Shown here piece after piece: positions 35,574 through 43,868 of a stretch of DNA of 64,000 nucleotides. The notes beneath the pieces are model-generated. The model worked only from the letters and a program-made list of their open reading frames with translations. It had not been told where the DNA came from and ran no database searches. The translations under genes were made by a program, and so were the position numbers. Source of the stretch: Pseudoalteromonas luteoviolacea (GTDB taxonomy: Bacteria; Pseudomonadota; Gammaproteobacteria; Enterobacterales; Alteromonadaceae); assembly GCF_018100925.1 (NCBI RefSeq), contig NZ_JAGJEH010000004.1, forward strand, positions 62,001 to 126,000. Reading direction: 5' to 3'. Position 1 is the first letter of the stretch. Each line of letters starts with the position of its first letter.

Positions 35574-36986
35574 ATGAAAAACAATAAATTTCCAGCATTT
35601 GCGAGCTTGGCACTCGTGGCATCTAGCCATGTCATGGCGACACCCAGTTCAACATCTACATTTGTGCATTTATTTGAATGGTCATGGGCGGATATAGCAA
35701 ATGAATGCGAAGCCTTTTTAGGCCCACAAGGTTTCAAAGCCGTACAGATCTCCCCACCAAATGAACACATCGCAGGGGAGCAATGGTGGACACGCTACCA
35801 GCCTGTATCGTATGAATTAACAAGCAGAGGCGGAAATAGAGCTCAATTCATCGATATGATCAAACGATGCAAAGCACGGGGTGTAGACATCTATGTTGAT
35901 GCCGTGATAAATCACATGGCCCACGGCAATGGTAAAAGCATAGCTGGCAAAACATACGGCAATAAACAATATCCGATCTATGAACCAAAAGACTTTCACA
36001 AGCCATGCGCAATCAAATCAGAAGATTACGTCAATGACGCGTGGCGTGTACAAAATTGCGAATTAGTCGGCCTACATGACCTAGATACTGACTCTCCTAG
36101 AGTACAAACTACAATTGCGGGCTATCTCAATGAACTAGTCAAGCTTGGTGTCGCCGGATTTAGATTGGATGCCAGCAAACACATGCCCGCTAAAGACATT
36201 GCTGCAATTTTAAAACAGCTTCAACACTCTCCTCTTGTATTTCAAGAAGTCATAGATCAAGGCGGCGAAGCCATCACCGCTGACACTTATTTAAATAATG
36301 GTATGGTTACAGAGTTTAAATACAGTGTGAAACTGAGCCACGTTTTTAAAAAGGGACGACTGGCCTCACTCAAAGGCTTTGAGAAAGACTGGGACTTAAT
36401 GCCCAGTGATAAAGCGATTGTATTTACCGATAACCATGACAATCAACGCGGTCATGGCGGTGCTGGCGATATTGTTACTTTTCAAGATGGTAAACTTTAC
36501 GAGCTAGCAAACGTGTTTATGCTAACCTATCCGTATGGCTATCCAAAAGTCATGTCCAGTTATAATTTTAACGGCGACACAGATGCGGGTGGACCAACTG
36601 AGCAGGTACATCAATCTGATAAACTCAACTGCAATGACCAACTATGGCAATGCGAACACAGAAAGCCGTATATTACTGGTGCGATGCGTTTTCGAGCCCA
36701 AACAGGCAAGAGCCAATCAATTCAGCATTGGTGGGATAACGGCAAAAACCAAATCGCTTTCTCACGGGGAGATCTTGGTTTTGTCGCAATTAATCGTGGT
36801 TCTCAAGTGATGAATGTCACATTGCAAACCGGCCTCCCAGCAGGTGTTTATTGCGATGAGCTAAGTAGAACGTTAGCCAATGATTGCTCAGGTAAAACCG
36901 TGTCAATTGCTCGCGACGGCAAGGCAAACATTGCTCTAAAACCAATGGATGCGTTGGCGATACATCGTTTTGCACAGGTGAATTAA
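35574..36986 (+). CDS. Secreted alpha-amylase (GH13), short form without C-terminal domain
   Basis: The 470-residue protein is closely similar to the upstream amylase over its whole length (signal peptide ending in VMA, then [64 protein letters not shown]). All three catalytic acids are kept. It ends at the close of the all-beta domain C (MDALAIHRFAQVN), so it lacks the 190-residue C-terminal domain of its neighbour. The pair probably arose by tandem duplication, with loss of the tail in this copy or gain in the other. Both have matching operators, so they are likely induced together by maltose-type sugars. Confidence 0.92.
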   Translation: MKNNKFPAFASLALVASSHVMATPSSTSTFVHLFEWSWADIANECEAFLGPQGFKAVQISPPNEHIAGEQWWTRYQPVSYELTSRGGNRAQFIDMIKRCKARGVDIYVDAVINHMAHGNGKSIAGKTYGNKQYPIYEPKDFHKPCAIKSEDYVNDAWRVQNCELVGLHDLDTDSPRVQTTIAGYLNELVKLGVAGFRLDASKHMPAKDIAAILKQLQHSPLVFQEVIDQGGEAITADTYLNNGMVTEFKYSVKLSHVFKKGRLASLKGFEKDWDLMPSDKAIVFTDNHDNQRGHGGAGDIVTFQDGKLYELANVFMLTYPYGYPKVMSSYNFNGDTDAGGPTEQVHQSDKLNCNDQLWQCEHRKPYITGAMRFRAQTGKSQSIQHWWDNGKNQIAFSRGDLGFVAINRGSQVMNVTLQTGLPAGVYCDELSRTLANDCSGKTVSIARDGKANIALKPMDALAIHRFAQVN

Positions 36987-37478
36987 GTGCAAAGTGTTAA
37001 TGTCAGCGAGCGCAGCGAGTTCATTTACTTTGCGCAAGGTGAAATGAGCTAGTTTAACAGCCTCTTAGTCTGTTACCACTAAACCAACACAGTATCAACA
37101 TAGATCCTGAATCAAGTTCAGGATGACGTAGTGAAAAGTGTTAATGACAATGAGCGCAGCGAATTCAGGACGGCAACCTTAAGAAATATAAATACCCTCA
37201 CGAAGAGTATAGACCGTGAAAGCATTCCACTTCTCGTCACTCTGAACTGGTTTTAGGTTCCAAAGTGCAAAAGGCACCGACTGCGAACGCTGTGAGCACG
37301 GTGCTTTTTCACAAGATGAAATGAGCTGATTTATCAATCGCTAAGAATGTAACCGCTAAGGCTGCCACCTCTATAGCCAACCCAGCATTAAGAAACATGG
37401 ATTGCGGGGCAAGCCCACAATGACAAGTATTACACGCCAACGCATTCTCCTCCTCGTCACTCTGAACTGGTTTGGCAA
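36987..37478. repeat. Repeat-rich intergenic patch
   Basis: About 490 bases without a gene hold several short repeats. CTCGTCACTCTGAACTGGTTT occurs at 37233-37253 and again at 37453-37473. ATCCTGAA at 37104-37111 pairs with TTCAGGAT at 37117-37124, a hairpin of the kind scattered through Pseudoalteromonas intergenic regions. AGTGTTAATG with GAGCGCAGCGA-type sequence occurs near 36993 and 37138, and GATGAAATGAGCTG-type sequence near 37040 and 37316. The patch looks like decayed copies of one interspersed repeat. Confidence 0.6.
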
Positions 37479-39104
37479 TCACGTCTTAAACGAGTCCACT
37501 TTCTCTTTTAAGTTGCTTGTATACTCACCTAACGCATTGCTTGCTTCAGCATTCAATTGCGCATTCTTAGCAATTTCGATAATGCTATTATTAAATTCAT
37601 TGATGTTAGTACTAATCTCAGAGATCACCGATGTTTGTTCTTCTGTGGCGGTTGAAACTTGCACATTCATATCAATGATTTCATTTACTGCGTTATTAAT
37701 TTCCGCCATATATTTGGCAGATTCATTCGCTTTTTCCACACTAGACGTCGCACTAGATTGCGCATTTTCCATCGCGCCGACTGCGTTTTGTGCCATCGAC
37801 TGCAACTTAGAGATCATTTCTTTAATTGATTCAGTGGCTTTTTGTGTATTGTGTGCCAACTGCCTTACCTCATCAGCGACAACTGCGAAGCCACGACCGG
37901 ACTCACCAGCTCGAGCAGCCTCAATTGCTGCATTTAAAGCCAATAAGTTAGTTTGTTCAGCCACACCTTGAATCATCAATACAACTTGGTTAATTTCATT
38001 ACTTTGGGTGTTCAAAGCCTGTATTTGCTCTGTATTATCAGCTACCAATTGAGCCAAACGCTCAATTGACTGAATGTTCTCTGTAATTGTACGAGTTCCC
38101 TGCTCAGCAAGTTCGCCTGATGTTTCCGCTTTGTGAGCCGTGTTTTGAGCATTATTTGCCACTTCTTGAATTGCTGCGCTCATTTGCGTCACCGCTGTCG
38201 CTATCATGGCTGTCTGTTGCTCTTGATCCTGAGAAGTATTTGCCATTGAAGAACTGATTTTCGTCAAGTTATTAGATGTTGATGTGAGCTCGCAAATCAT
38301 CTCCATTAAATTTTCAACTAGATTGTGTAAGCAATTAACCATTTTATTAAAGTCATTACCAATCTCACTCAACTCATCTTCACCTGAGACTTGTACCCGC
38401 TGGGTTAAATCTGCGTTTTGAGCAATAATTTTAATTGTCTTGCGTAACCCTTTTAATGGTCGATGGATGGAGCCGTATATCAACCAGCTGACACTCAACA
38501 TAGCCACAACAACCACGACCGACGCGATTATCATTCCAATTCTTGTGGCATCCGCCTCTTCGTGGCTTACTTTAATTAATTGACTGGCCTCGTCCAATTG
38601 CAGCACCATTAGCTCGTTGTAGCCTTCACTGAGAGGGTCAAACGTCTCGTAGAGGTCTTTAACAAATTGATTGTAAGGCACAGTGTCAAACTTATCTTGC
38701 GCTATCAAGGTCTGATATTTTTGAATGAGCAGATTAACTTCCCGCTCAGACTGCTTTATTTGCTGAACAATCGCTTGCTCTTGGCTGGTCAACTTACCAC
38801 TTAAGTAAATTTCCCACTCGGCTATCGCAATTGATTTTGCTTCCTCAATACTCCTAAGAGCCTGACTTGACGAGAGTTGACCACCTCTTAATTTATGGAA
38901 GGTATCAACGATAACAACCGCGTAATTGTCCGAAACAACTTTAATTTCTTTCAATGGCAGCACCCTACCGGAGTACATTTTATCCATGTTCGTGACAAGG
39001 TGAGATATAGTGGTTAGCGTAATGATTGTCGCTACAACAAATAAAATGGCAGGTAAGCCAGACAACGATAATAACCGACTTTGTACAGAGAAATTATTCA
39101 ACAT
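37479..39104 (-). CDS. Methyl-accepting chemotaxis protein
   Basis: The ATG at 39104 follows AAGGAAAA; the apparent start at 39107 is a TTG. The 541-residue protein has a transmembrane helix near residues 10-32, a periplasmic four-helix-type sensor of about 150 residues, a second helix near 187-210 ([21 protein letters not shown]), a HAMP domain and the signalling coiled coil with the hallmark hairpin [19 protein letters not shown]. It should pass signals to CheW/CheA and the flagella. No C-terminal pentapeptide for CheR tethering is seen. Its ligand is unknown; the location beside amylase genes may be chance. Confidence 0.92.
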   Translation of the reverse strand: MLNNFSVQSRLLSLSGLPAILFVVATIITLTTISHLVTNMDKMYSGRVLPLKEIKVVSDNYAVVIVDTFHKLRGGQLSSSQALRSIEEAKSIAIAEWEIYLSGKLTSQEQAIVQQIKQSEREVNLLIQKYQTLIAQDKFDTVPYNQFVKDLYETFDPLSEGYNELMVLQLDEASQLIKVSHEEADATRIGMIIASVVVVVAMLSVSWLIYGSIHRPLKGLRKTIKIIAQNADLTQRVQVSGEDELSEIGNDFNKMVNCLHNLVENLMEMICELTSTSNNLTKISSSMANTSQDQEQQTAMIATAVTQMSAAIQEVANNAQNTAHKAETSGELAEQGTRTITENIQSIERLAQLVADNTEQIQALNTQSNEINQVVLMIQGVAEQTNLLALNAAIEAARAGESGRGFAVVADEVRQLAHNTQKATESIKEMISKLQSMAQNAVGAMENAQSSATSSVEKANESAKYMAEINNAVNEIIDMNVQVSTATEEQTSVISEISTNINEFNNSIIEIAKNAQLNAEASNALGEYTSNLKEKVDSFKT

Positions 39105-39490
39105 CAAATTTTCCTTAAGCTTAGCCTATAAGCCTTCAAGATTAGTATTGACTAACATGACGAAATTACAATGTAAAAACTAGGCGATTGCTTTATTTCA
39201 TATCACGAGTCTCACGACCTCTTGGCAGTCAATTGTGACTTTGGCTACTAAAAACATCAGGGTTATACTAACGGTGATTTATATCATTTATATGTATGGC
39301 AGTAGCATGTGATATTGAACTGTTAAATGAGCGCGAAGGCTTTAAATGAAGTGATAGATTGATTGCACCGCCGACGGACTATCAAAGGGGGCTACCTGCT
39401 CAGCTTATTCGCCATTGCTTATAAAACCACGGTGTCATATCAGAGAAAAAGATAACTCTGTGAGGGGCTCGCTTAGTAACACATTTAACA
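39105..39490. other. Intergenic region
   Basis: These 386 bases hold the upstream region of the chemotaxis receptor gene and the downstream region of a small membrane protein gene. I see no supported feature. Confidence 0.45.
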
Positions 39491-39808
39491 TTAAAAACTT
39501 GCGATGTAATACATCTGGCAAAACGCTGCTAAATAACTTAATAGCAAAACTTTATATGCAATGGGCTGCTGAGTTTTAAATACTGAAATAAAAGCACAAA
39601 TGAATGAAGATATTAGAGAAAGGAAGCATATAATTGCCATAACAAATACAAATTGTTGCGGTACATACAAATCACAGTCATAGGGACAGCCATTAAAACG
39701 CTCTATCATTATGCTGACCAATGTCGTTTGTAACACCCCCCAAATGCTTAATAAGAGCAAGGCGACGTGTGGCAAACGCCGGAAACTAAATGCTTGTTTA
39801 TAGTCCAC
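39491..39808 (-). CDS. Small integral membrane protein of unknown function
   Basis: The 105-residue product has three hydrophobic segments (about 15-35, 52-76 and 84-103) and a short loop with two Cys (NGCPYDCDLY), probably on the outer side. There is no family match that I recognise. The start codon ATG at 39808 lacks a strong ribosome site. It has no operon partner. Confidence 0.5.
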   Translation of the reverse strand: MDYKQAFSFRRLPHVALLLLSIWGVLQTTLVSIMIERFNGCPYDCDLYVPQQFVFVMAIICFLSLISSFICAFISVFKTQQPIAYKVLLLSYLAAFCQMYYIASF

Positions 39809-39872
39809 GAATATACCCTTATCGAAAAAACATCGGCATTATGACGATACAACCATGACTTAATACTTAATA

Positions 39873-39908
39873 ATCAAACACATCAAACACATCAAACACA
39901 TCAAACAC
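39873..39908. repeat. Short tandem repeat, 4 x 9 bases
   Basis: ATCAAACAC is repeated four times exactly, between the GH3 terminator and the small membrane protein gene. This is a simple-sequence tract likely to vary in copy number. Confidence 0.9.
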
Positions 39909-39931
39909 AAATTATGACCGGTCTTAAAAGT

Positions 39932-39953
39932 AAAAAGCCCGCAATTTGCGGGC
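39932..39953 (-). terminator. Terminator of the laminarin operon
   Basis: GCCCGCAA at 39937-39944 pairs with TTGCGGGC at 39946-39953; on the minus strand the stem is followed by TTTTTA. It lies 17 bases after the GH3 stop. Confidence 0.9.
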
Positions 39954-39969
39954 CTTCGTCAAGAGCATT

Positions 39970-42519
39970 CTAGTTACATTCAATTATTAAAGCTTCGGAT
40001 GCTGATGCCCTCAGTGCTATTTTCCCTAATCCCACTTCAGCGTTTCCAACGAGTGATAACTTAAATGGAGACATTGTCTGAGATATCTCAGCACCAAGGT
40101 TTTCAAAGCAAGTTAAAGGCACAGCGATCTGCTGCCAACTTGAATTGAGCACGCTCAATTTATCTTCTGGTATTTTAATTTGCGAATTACATTTGATGCC
40201 TCCCTGACAATTCATCCCTACAACGGCTGTTGAAATCGTTCCTGATTTCAAAGATATATCAAATGTGAGGTACGCATTCGAATTTACATATGCACTGAGG
40301 TCTTCAGGGAAACCATGCTTACTGAGTAGTTGAACTCCCGCAATATCTGAGTTGCTAAAAGACAATTGAATGCTGTCTTCTTGCACAAAGCGGTCAATTG
40401 TTCTGTATTCAACCCCATTTAACTGCTCACTATTCGATTTAACGGGCTTCTTCTTATTACTTTCAGTTAAATATAATGCCCAAGGTTTTTTGGGCTGACC
40501 ATCATATAAAAACTCTACTTCATTAACACTGGTGCTAACGTCAAACAACTCACTCAGATTATCTTGTAATGTATCTATTTTTGCGTAATTCAGCCCATAA
40601 CCATATTCAAACAACGGTTTTTGCCCATCAAAACGGTTCACATGTTGCGTTGGTGAGTTAGGCCAAGAAAATGAAAGTCTGCCTGAAAAGTCATATTGGA
40701 TACTGTTATGCTGGTCTTTTAATAACACGTCAGCCACACCTCCGCCTTCAGAGCCCGGTAGCCAAAGTGCCACAAAGGCATCACTGGCATTTAGCTCTGC
40801 ATTTACCCACATAGGGCGACCACTTATGAAGAGTGATACAACGGGTATACCTTGAGCCTTCAAGGACTTTATTAGCTGCAAGTCCTTGTTAGTACTGTAT
40901 TGATATGCCAAATGAGGTCTATCTCCTTGACCTTCTGCATAAGGTTCCTCTCCAAACACAACAATCGCGACATCTGGCTTATTACCCTTTTCGAAAGAAC
41001 CATCAACACTCAAGGTAATTTCACCACCTGCTTTCAACACCTGTTGTTTAATACCTTCATAAATTGAAGTGCCTCCAGGAAAGTCAGTATTTGCGTTATT
41101 GGTCCCCTGCCATGTAATAGTCCAGCCACCTGATTGTTTTCCTATGTTATTTGCCCCATCTCCGCTGATTAGGATATTTTGCTTAGGAGATAACGGTAAG
41201 ATCCCTGCCTTGTTTTTGAGCAGAACCAAAGATTTTCGCACAGCTTCTCTGGCAAGTGCTCGGTGTTGTTGATTGCCCATTATTTTGCTGTCACCAGCAT
41301 AAAGCCGCTGTGCTGGGCTCGGTTTATTAAACAAACCAGCGCGTAATTTCACCCTGAGAATGCGACTTACCGCATCATTCACTCGACTAAGCGGTATAGT
41401 GCCGTCTTTAACTTGGCTGACGGTATTGTAAAATAAAGGCTTCCAACTTTTGGTTGGGGCCATAAACATATCCAGACCTGCGTTGATCGCTTGTGGACAG
41501 TTGTCATTAGTACACCCTTGTATCTGCCCGTGACCATTCCAATCTCCAACAACAAAACCATCAAAGCCCATGCGGTCTTTCAACACCGTAGTAAGCAGGT
41601 ATTTATTACCATGTATCTTGTCACCATGCCAGCTGTTGAAGGACGCCATCACTGACTGAGACCCAGCTTTTAAACCGCCCACGTAACCTTGCGCGTGGAT
41701 CTTAAACAATGTCTCTTCACTAACAACATTATTCCCTTGGTCATCACCTTTTAGTGTACCGCCATCCCCAACAAAGTGTTTAACTGTACTAATCACATGC
41801 TGATCTTTAAATACGGTATTTGAGCGCCCATCACCTTGTAACCCCTTCACAATGGCATAGGCATAATCTCCCACTATTTCAGGGTCCTCTGAGTATCCTT
41901 CGTAGGTTCTCCCCCATCTATCATCTCGCACAGTGGCAACCGTTGGTGCAAAAATCCAATCAATGCCAGTTACCAGCACTTCTTTGGCGGTGGCTTGAGC
42001 AATTTTTTCAATCAATTTAGCGTCATTTGCTGCGCCCAATCCAATGTTATGTGGGAACAAAGTCGCACCAATCACATTGTTATGACCATGAACCGCATCT
42101 GTGCCCCACATGGTCGGGATTGTCGAGCCATCTAAAGATGCATCGATAGATGCTTGATACATGGACTCCGCCAATGCGACCCAATCAGCAACAGATGCGT
42201 GTTTATCGCCATTTGGAAAAGCCCCACCACCATTTAAATATGAGCCGAAGCCATATTTACGCATATCTTCAACTGTGATATCGCGTATTTCAGGTTGGAT
42301 CATTTGCGCTACTTTTTGCTCTATTGTCATATCGGCAAGAAGCGTGGCAACGCGTGATTCAACATCTTCGGATACAGCAAGCTCAGAGGTAATATTTGGC
42401 CAAATTGATGGGTCTTTGCCCTTTTCAACTTCTGTTTCAAGTCGTTTGGATTGACCGCATGCACTTAGCAGGCTCGCCATACAAACATATAGTAGCGTTG
42501 TTCGTTTTAAGTTGTTCAT
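39970..42519 (-). CDS. GH3 beta-glucosidase/exo-beta-glucanase lipoprotein
   Basis: The 849-residue product has a lipoprotein signal (lipobox LSAC at about 17-21). Its first 600 residues are the two GH3 domains: [21 protein letters not shown] and the nucleophile Asp326 in VVGDWNGHG, then a GLLKNK-type start of domain 2 with [14 protein letters not shown]. The last 150 residues form a jelly-roll that resembles the C-terminal domain of the marine exo-1,3/1,4-beta-glucanase ExoP. It should release glucose from beta-glucan oligosaccharides in the periplasm. Its ATG overlaps the stop codon of the sugar transporter gene (ATGA), so the two are translationally coupled. Confidence 0.92.
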   Translation of the reverse strand: MNNLKRTTLLYVCMASLLSACGQSKRLETEVEKGKDPSIWPNITSELAVSEDVESRVATLLADMTIEQKVAQMIQPEIRDITVEDMRKYGFGSYLNGGGAFPNGDKHASVADWVALAESMYQASIDASLDGSTIPTMWGTDAVHGHNNVIGATLFPHNIGLGAANDAKLIEKIAQATAKEVLVTGIDWIFAPTVATVRDDRWGRTYEGYSEDPEIVGDYAYAIVKGLQGDGRSNTVFKDQHVISTVKHFVGDGGTLKGDDQGNNVVSEETLFKIHAQGYVGGLKAGSQSVMASFNSWHGDKIHGNKYLLTTVLKDRMGFDGFVVGDWNGHGQIQGCTNDNCPQAINAGLDMFMAPTKSWKPLFYNTVSQVKDGTIPLSRVNDAVSRILRVKLRAGLFNKPSPAQRLYAGDSKIMGNQQHRALAREAVRKSLVLLKNKAGILPLSPKQNILISGDGANNIGKQSGGWTITWQGTNNANTDFPGGTSIYEGIKQQVLKAGGEITLSVDGSFEKGNKPDVAIVVFGEEPYAEGQGDRPHLAYQYSTNKDLQLIKSLKAQGIPVVSLFISGRPMWVNAELNASDAFVALWLPGSEGGGVADVLLKDQHNSIQYDFSGRLSFSWPNSPTQHVNRFDGQKPLFEYGYGLNYAKIDTLQDNLSELFDVSTSVNEVEFLYDGQPKKPWALYLTESNKKKPVKSNSEQLNGVEYRTIDRFVQEDSIQLSFSNSDIAGVQLLSKHGFPEDLSAYVNSNAYLTFDISLKSGTISTAVVGMNCQGGIKCNSQIKIPEDKLSVLNSSWQQIAVPLTCFENLGAEISQTMSPFKLSLVGNAEVGLGKIALRASASEALIIECN

Positions 42520-43775
42520 TGCGCGCTCTCCTTACTAGATTTTTTATGACACCCCCAAAGACCGAAGTAAGTAATGTAGATATAGCATGCTGCGGGCAGG
42601 AAAAATGAACCGTGTAGCCCGATATTGTCAGCAAGTATCCCTTGTAAAATAGGAATGATCGCACCGCCGACAATTGCTAAACACAATAGGCCTGAACCAC
42701 GGCTTGCATCTTTGCCCAAACCTGAAATCGCCAAGCTGAAAATCGTCGGGAACATAATAGAGTTGAATAAACCAACAGCTAGCATTGCCCACATTGCAAG
42801 TACACCGGTTTGATTCACTGCAAATATAATGAGGCTCATTGAGACAATTGCATTGAAAGCCAGTACTTTCCCACCTGCGATTTTTTGCATCACTGCAGCA
42901 CCAATAAAGCGCCCTATCATTGCGCCGCCCCAATAATAGGCAATCAACTTAGCCGCTTGTGCTTCATTAAGGCCTGCAATGCTAGGTTGATGTAAAAAGC
43001 TCACCAGAAAACTACCAATAGAAACCTCAGCGCCCACATATACGAAGATACCTATTGCACCAAGAATTAAATGCGGATGCTCTGTCAGCGGTCTTGTACT
43101 CGTTGATGAATCATCATTTGGCTCAACAAGTTTCGGTAACTTAAGTACCGCAAAAACAACCGCCAAAACACCCAATGTTGCCGCGAGCAATAGGTATGGA
43201 ACTTGTACGGCTTCGGCACCGCTCGACACAGTATTTTGCTCTGACGAGAACAAAAGATAAGCACCAAAAAATGGCGCAATGGTGGTACCCAAAGAATTAA
43301 ACGCCTGTGTAAGTGTGAGTCTAGATGGCGCCGTTTCTGGTTTACCTAGTGCGCTTACATAAGGGTTAGCAGACACTTGTAAGATTGTGATCCCACAAGC
43401 TAATACAAACAAGGCGAGTAAAAATACTTCGTATAATCCAATAATCGCCGCTGGCACAAACATCACACACCCCAGAGCGGCAATGAATAGGCCAAATACA
43501 ATTCCTTTTTGAAAGCCAATTTTACTAACCAGATTTCCTGCCGGGATCGAAACAATAAAATACGCGCCAAAAAAACAAAACTGAACCAGCATTGCTTGCG
43601 TGTAACTTAGTTGAAATGCACCTTTAAGGTACGGAATTAAAATATCGTTCAGGCAGGTAATAAAGCCCCACATGAAAAATAAACTTGTCAGCGCAGAAAG
43701 TGCAAAACCAATGTTTTTAGGGTAATCGGATGATTGGTCCACATGCGCAGCTTTAGAAGCAAACTCGGTTGCCAT
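42516..43775 (-). CDS. Sugar MFS transporter (FucP/GluP type)
   Basis: The ATG at 43775 with TTGGAG upstream gives about 419 residues and 12 membrane segments. The protein starts with [25 protein letters not shown], a signature of the fucose/glucose-galactose:H+ symporter family, and has [17 protein letters not shown] and [18 protein letters not shown]. In this operon it most likely imports the glucose released from laminarin by the GH3 enzyme. It lies 93 bases after the TonB receptor gene, with a hairpin between, and overlaps the GH3 gene. Confidence 0.9.
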   Translation of the reverse strand: MATEFASKAAHVDQSSDYPKNIGFALSALTSLFFMWGFITCLNDILIPYLKGAFQLSYTQAMLVQFCFFGAYFIVSIPAGNLVSKIGFQKGIVFGLFIAALGCVMFVPAAIIGLYEVFLLALFVLACGITILQVSANPYVSALGKPETAPSRLTLTQAFNSLGTTIAPFFGAYLLFSSEQNTVSSGAEAVQVPYLLLAATLGVLAVVFAVLKLPKLVEPNDDSSTSTRPLTEHPHLILGAIGIFVYVGAEVSIGSFLVSFLHQPSIAGLNEAQAAKLIAYYWGGAMIGRFIGAAVMQKIAGGKVLAFNAIVSMSLIIFAVNQTGVLAMWAMLAVGLFNSIMFPTIFSLAISGLGKDASRGSGLLCLAIVGGAIIPILQGILADNIGLHGSFFLPAACYIYITYFGLWGCHKKSSKESAQ

Positions 43776-43796
43776 AATTAAAAACTCCAACAAACA

Positions 43797-43831
43797 CCGA
43801 GTTAATGCAATAGCGTCTATTGCATACTCGG
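43797..43831 (-). promoter_or_regulatory. Intercistronic hairpin between receptor and transporter genes
   Basis: ATGCAATAG at 43805-43813 pairs with CTATTGCAT at 43817-43825 and is extended by CCGAGT (43797-43802) with ACTCGG (43826-43831), leaving a two-base bulge. No U-run follows, so it is more likely a processing or stability element that lowers transporter output relative to the receptor than a terminator. Confidence 0.6.
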
Positions 43832-43868
43832 CACTTAAAATTACTAAGAGATAAGAGAATGATTAGAA

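Noticed and set aside
37402..37971. 189-codon plus-strand frame over the chemotaxis receptor gene
   Set aside because: It lies antisense to the highly conserved signalling domain of the receptor, has no ribosome site and reads as a typical shadow of a coiled-coil gene.
39873..39908. CRISPR array
   Set aside because: The repeats are adjacent 9-base units without spacers, so they form a simple tandem repeat.
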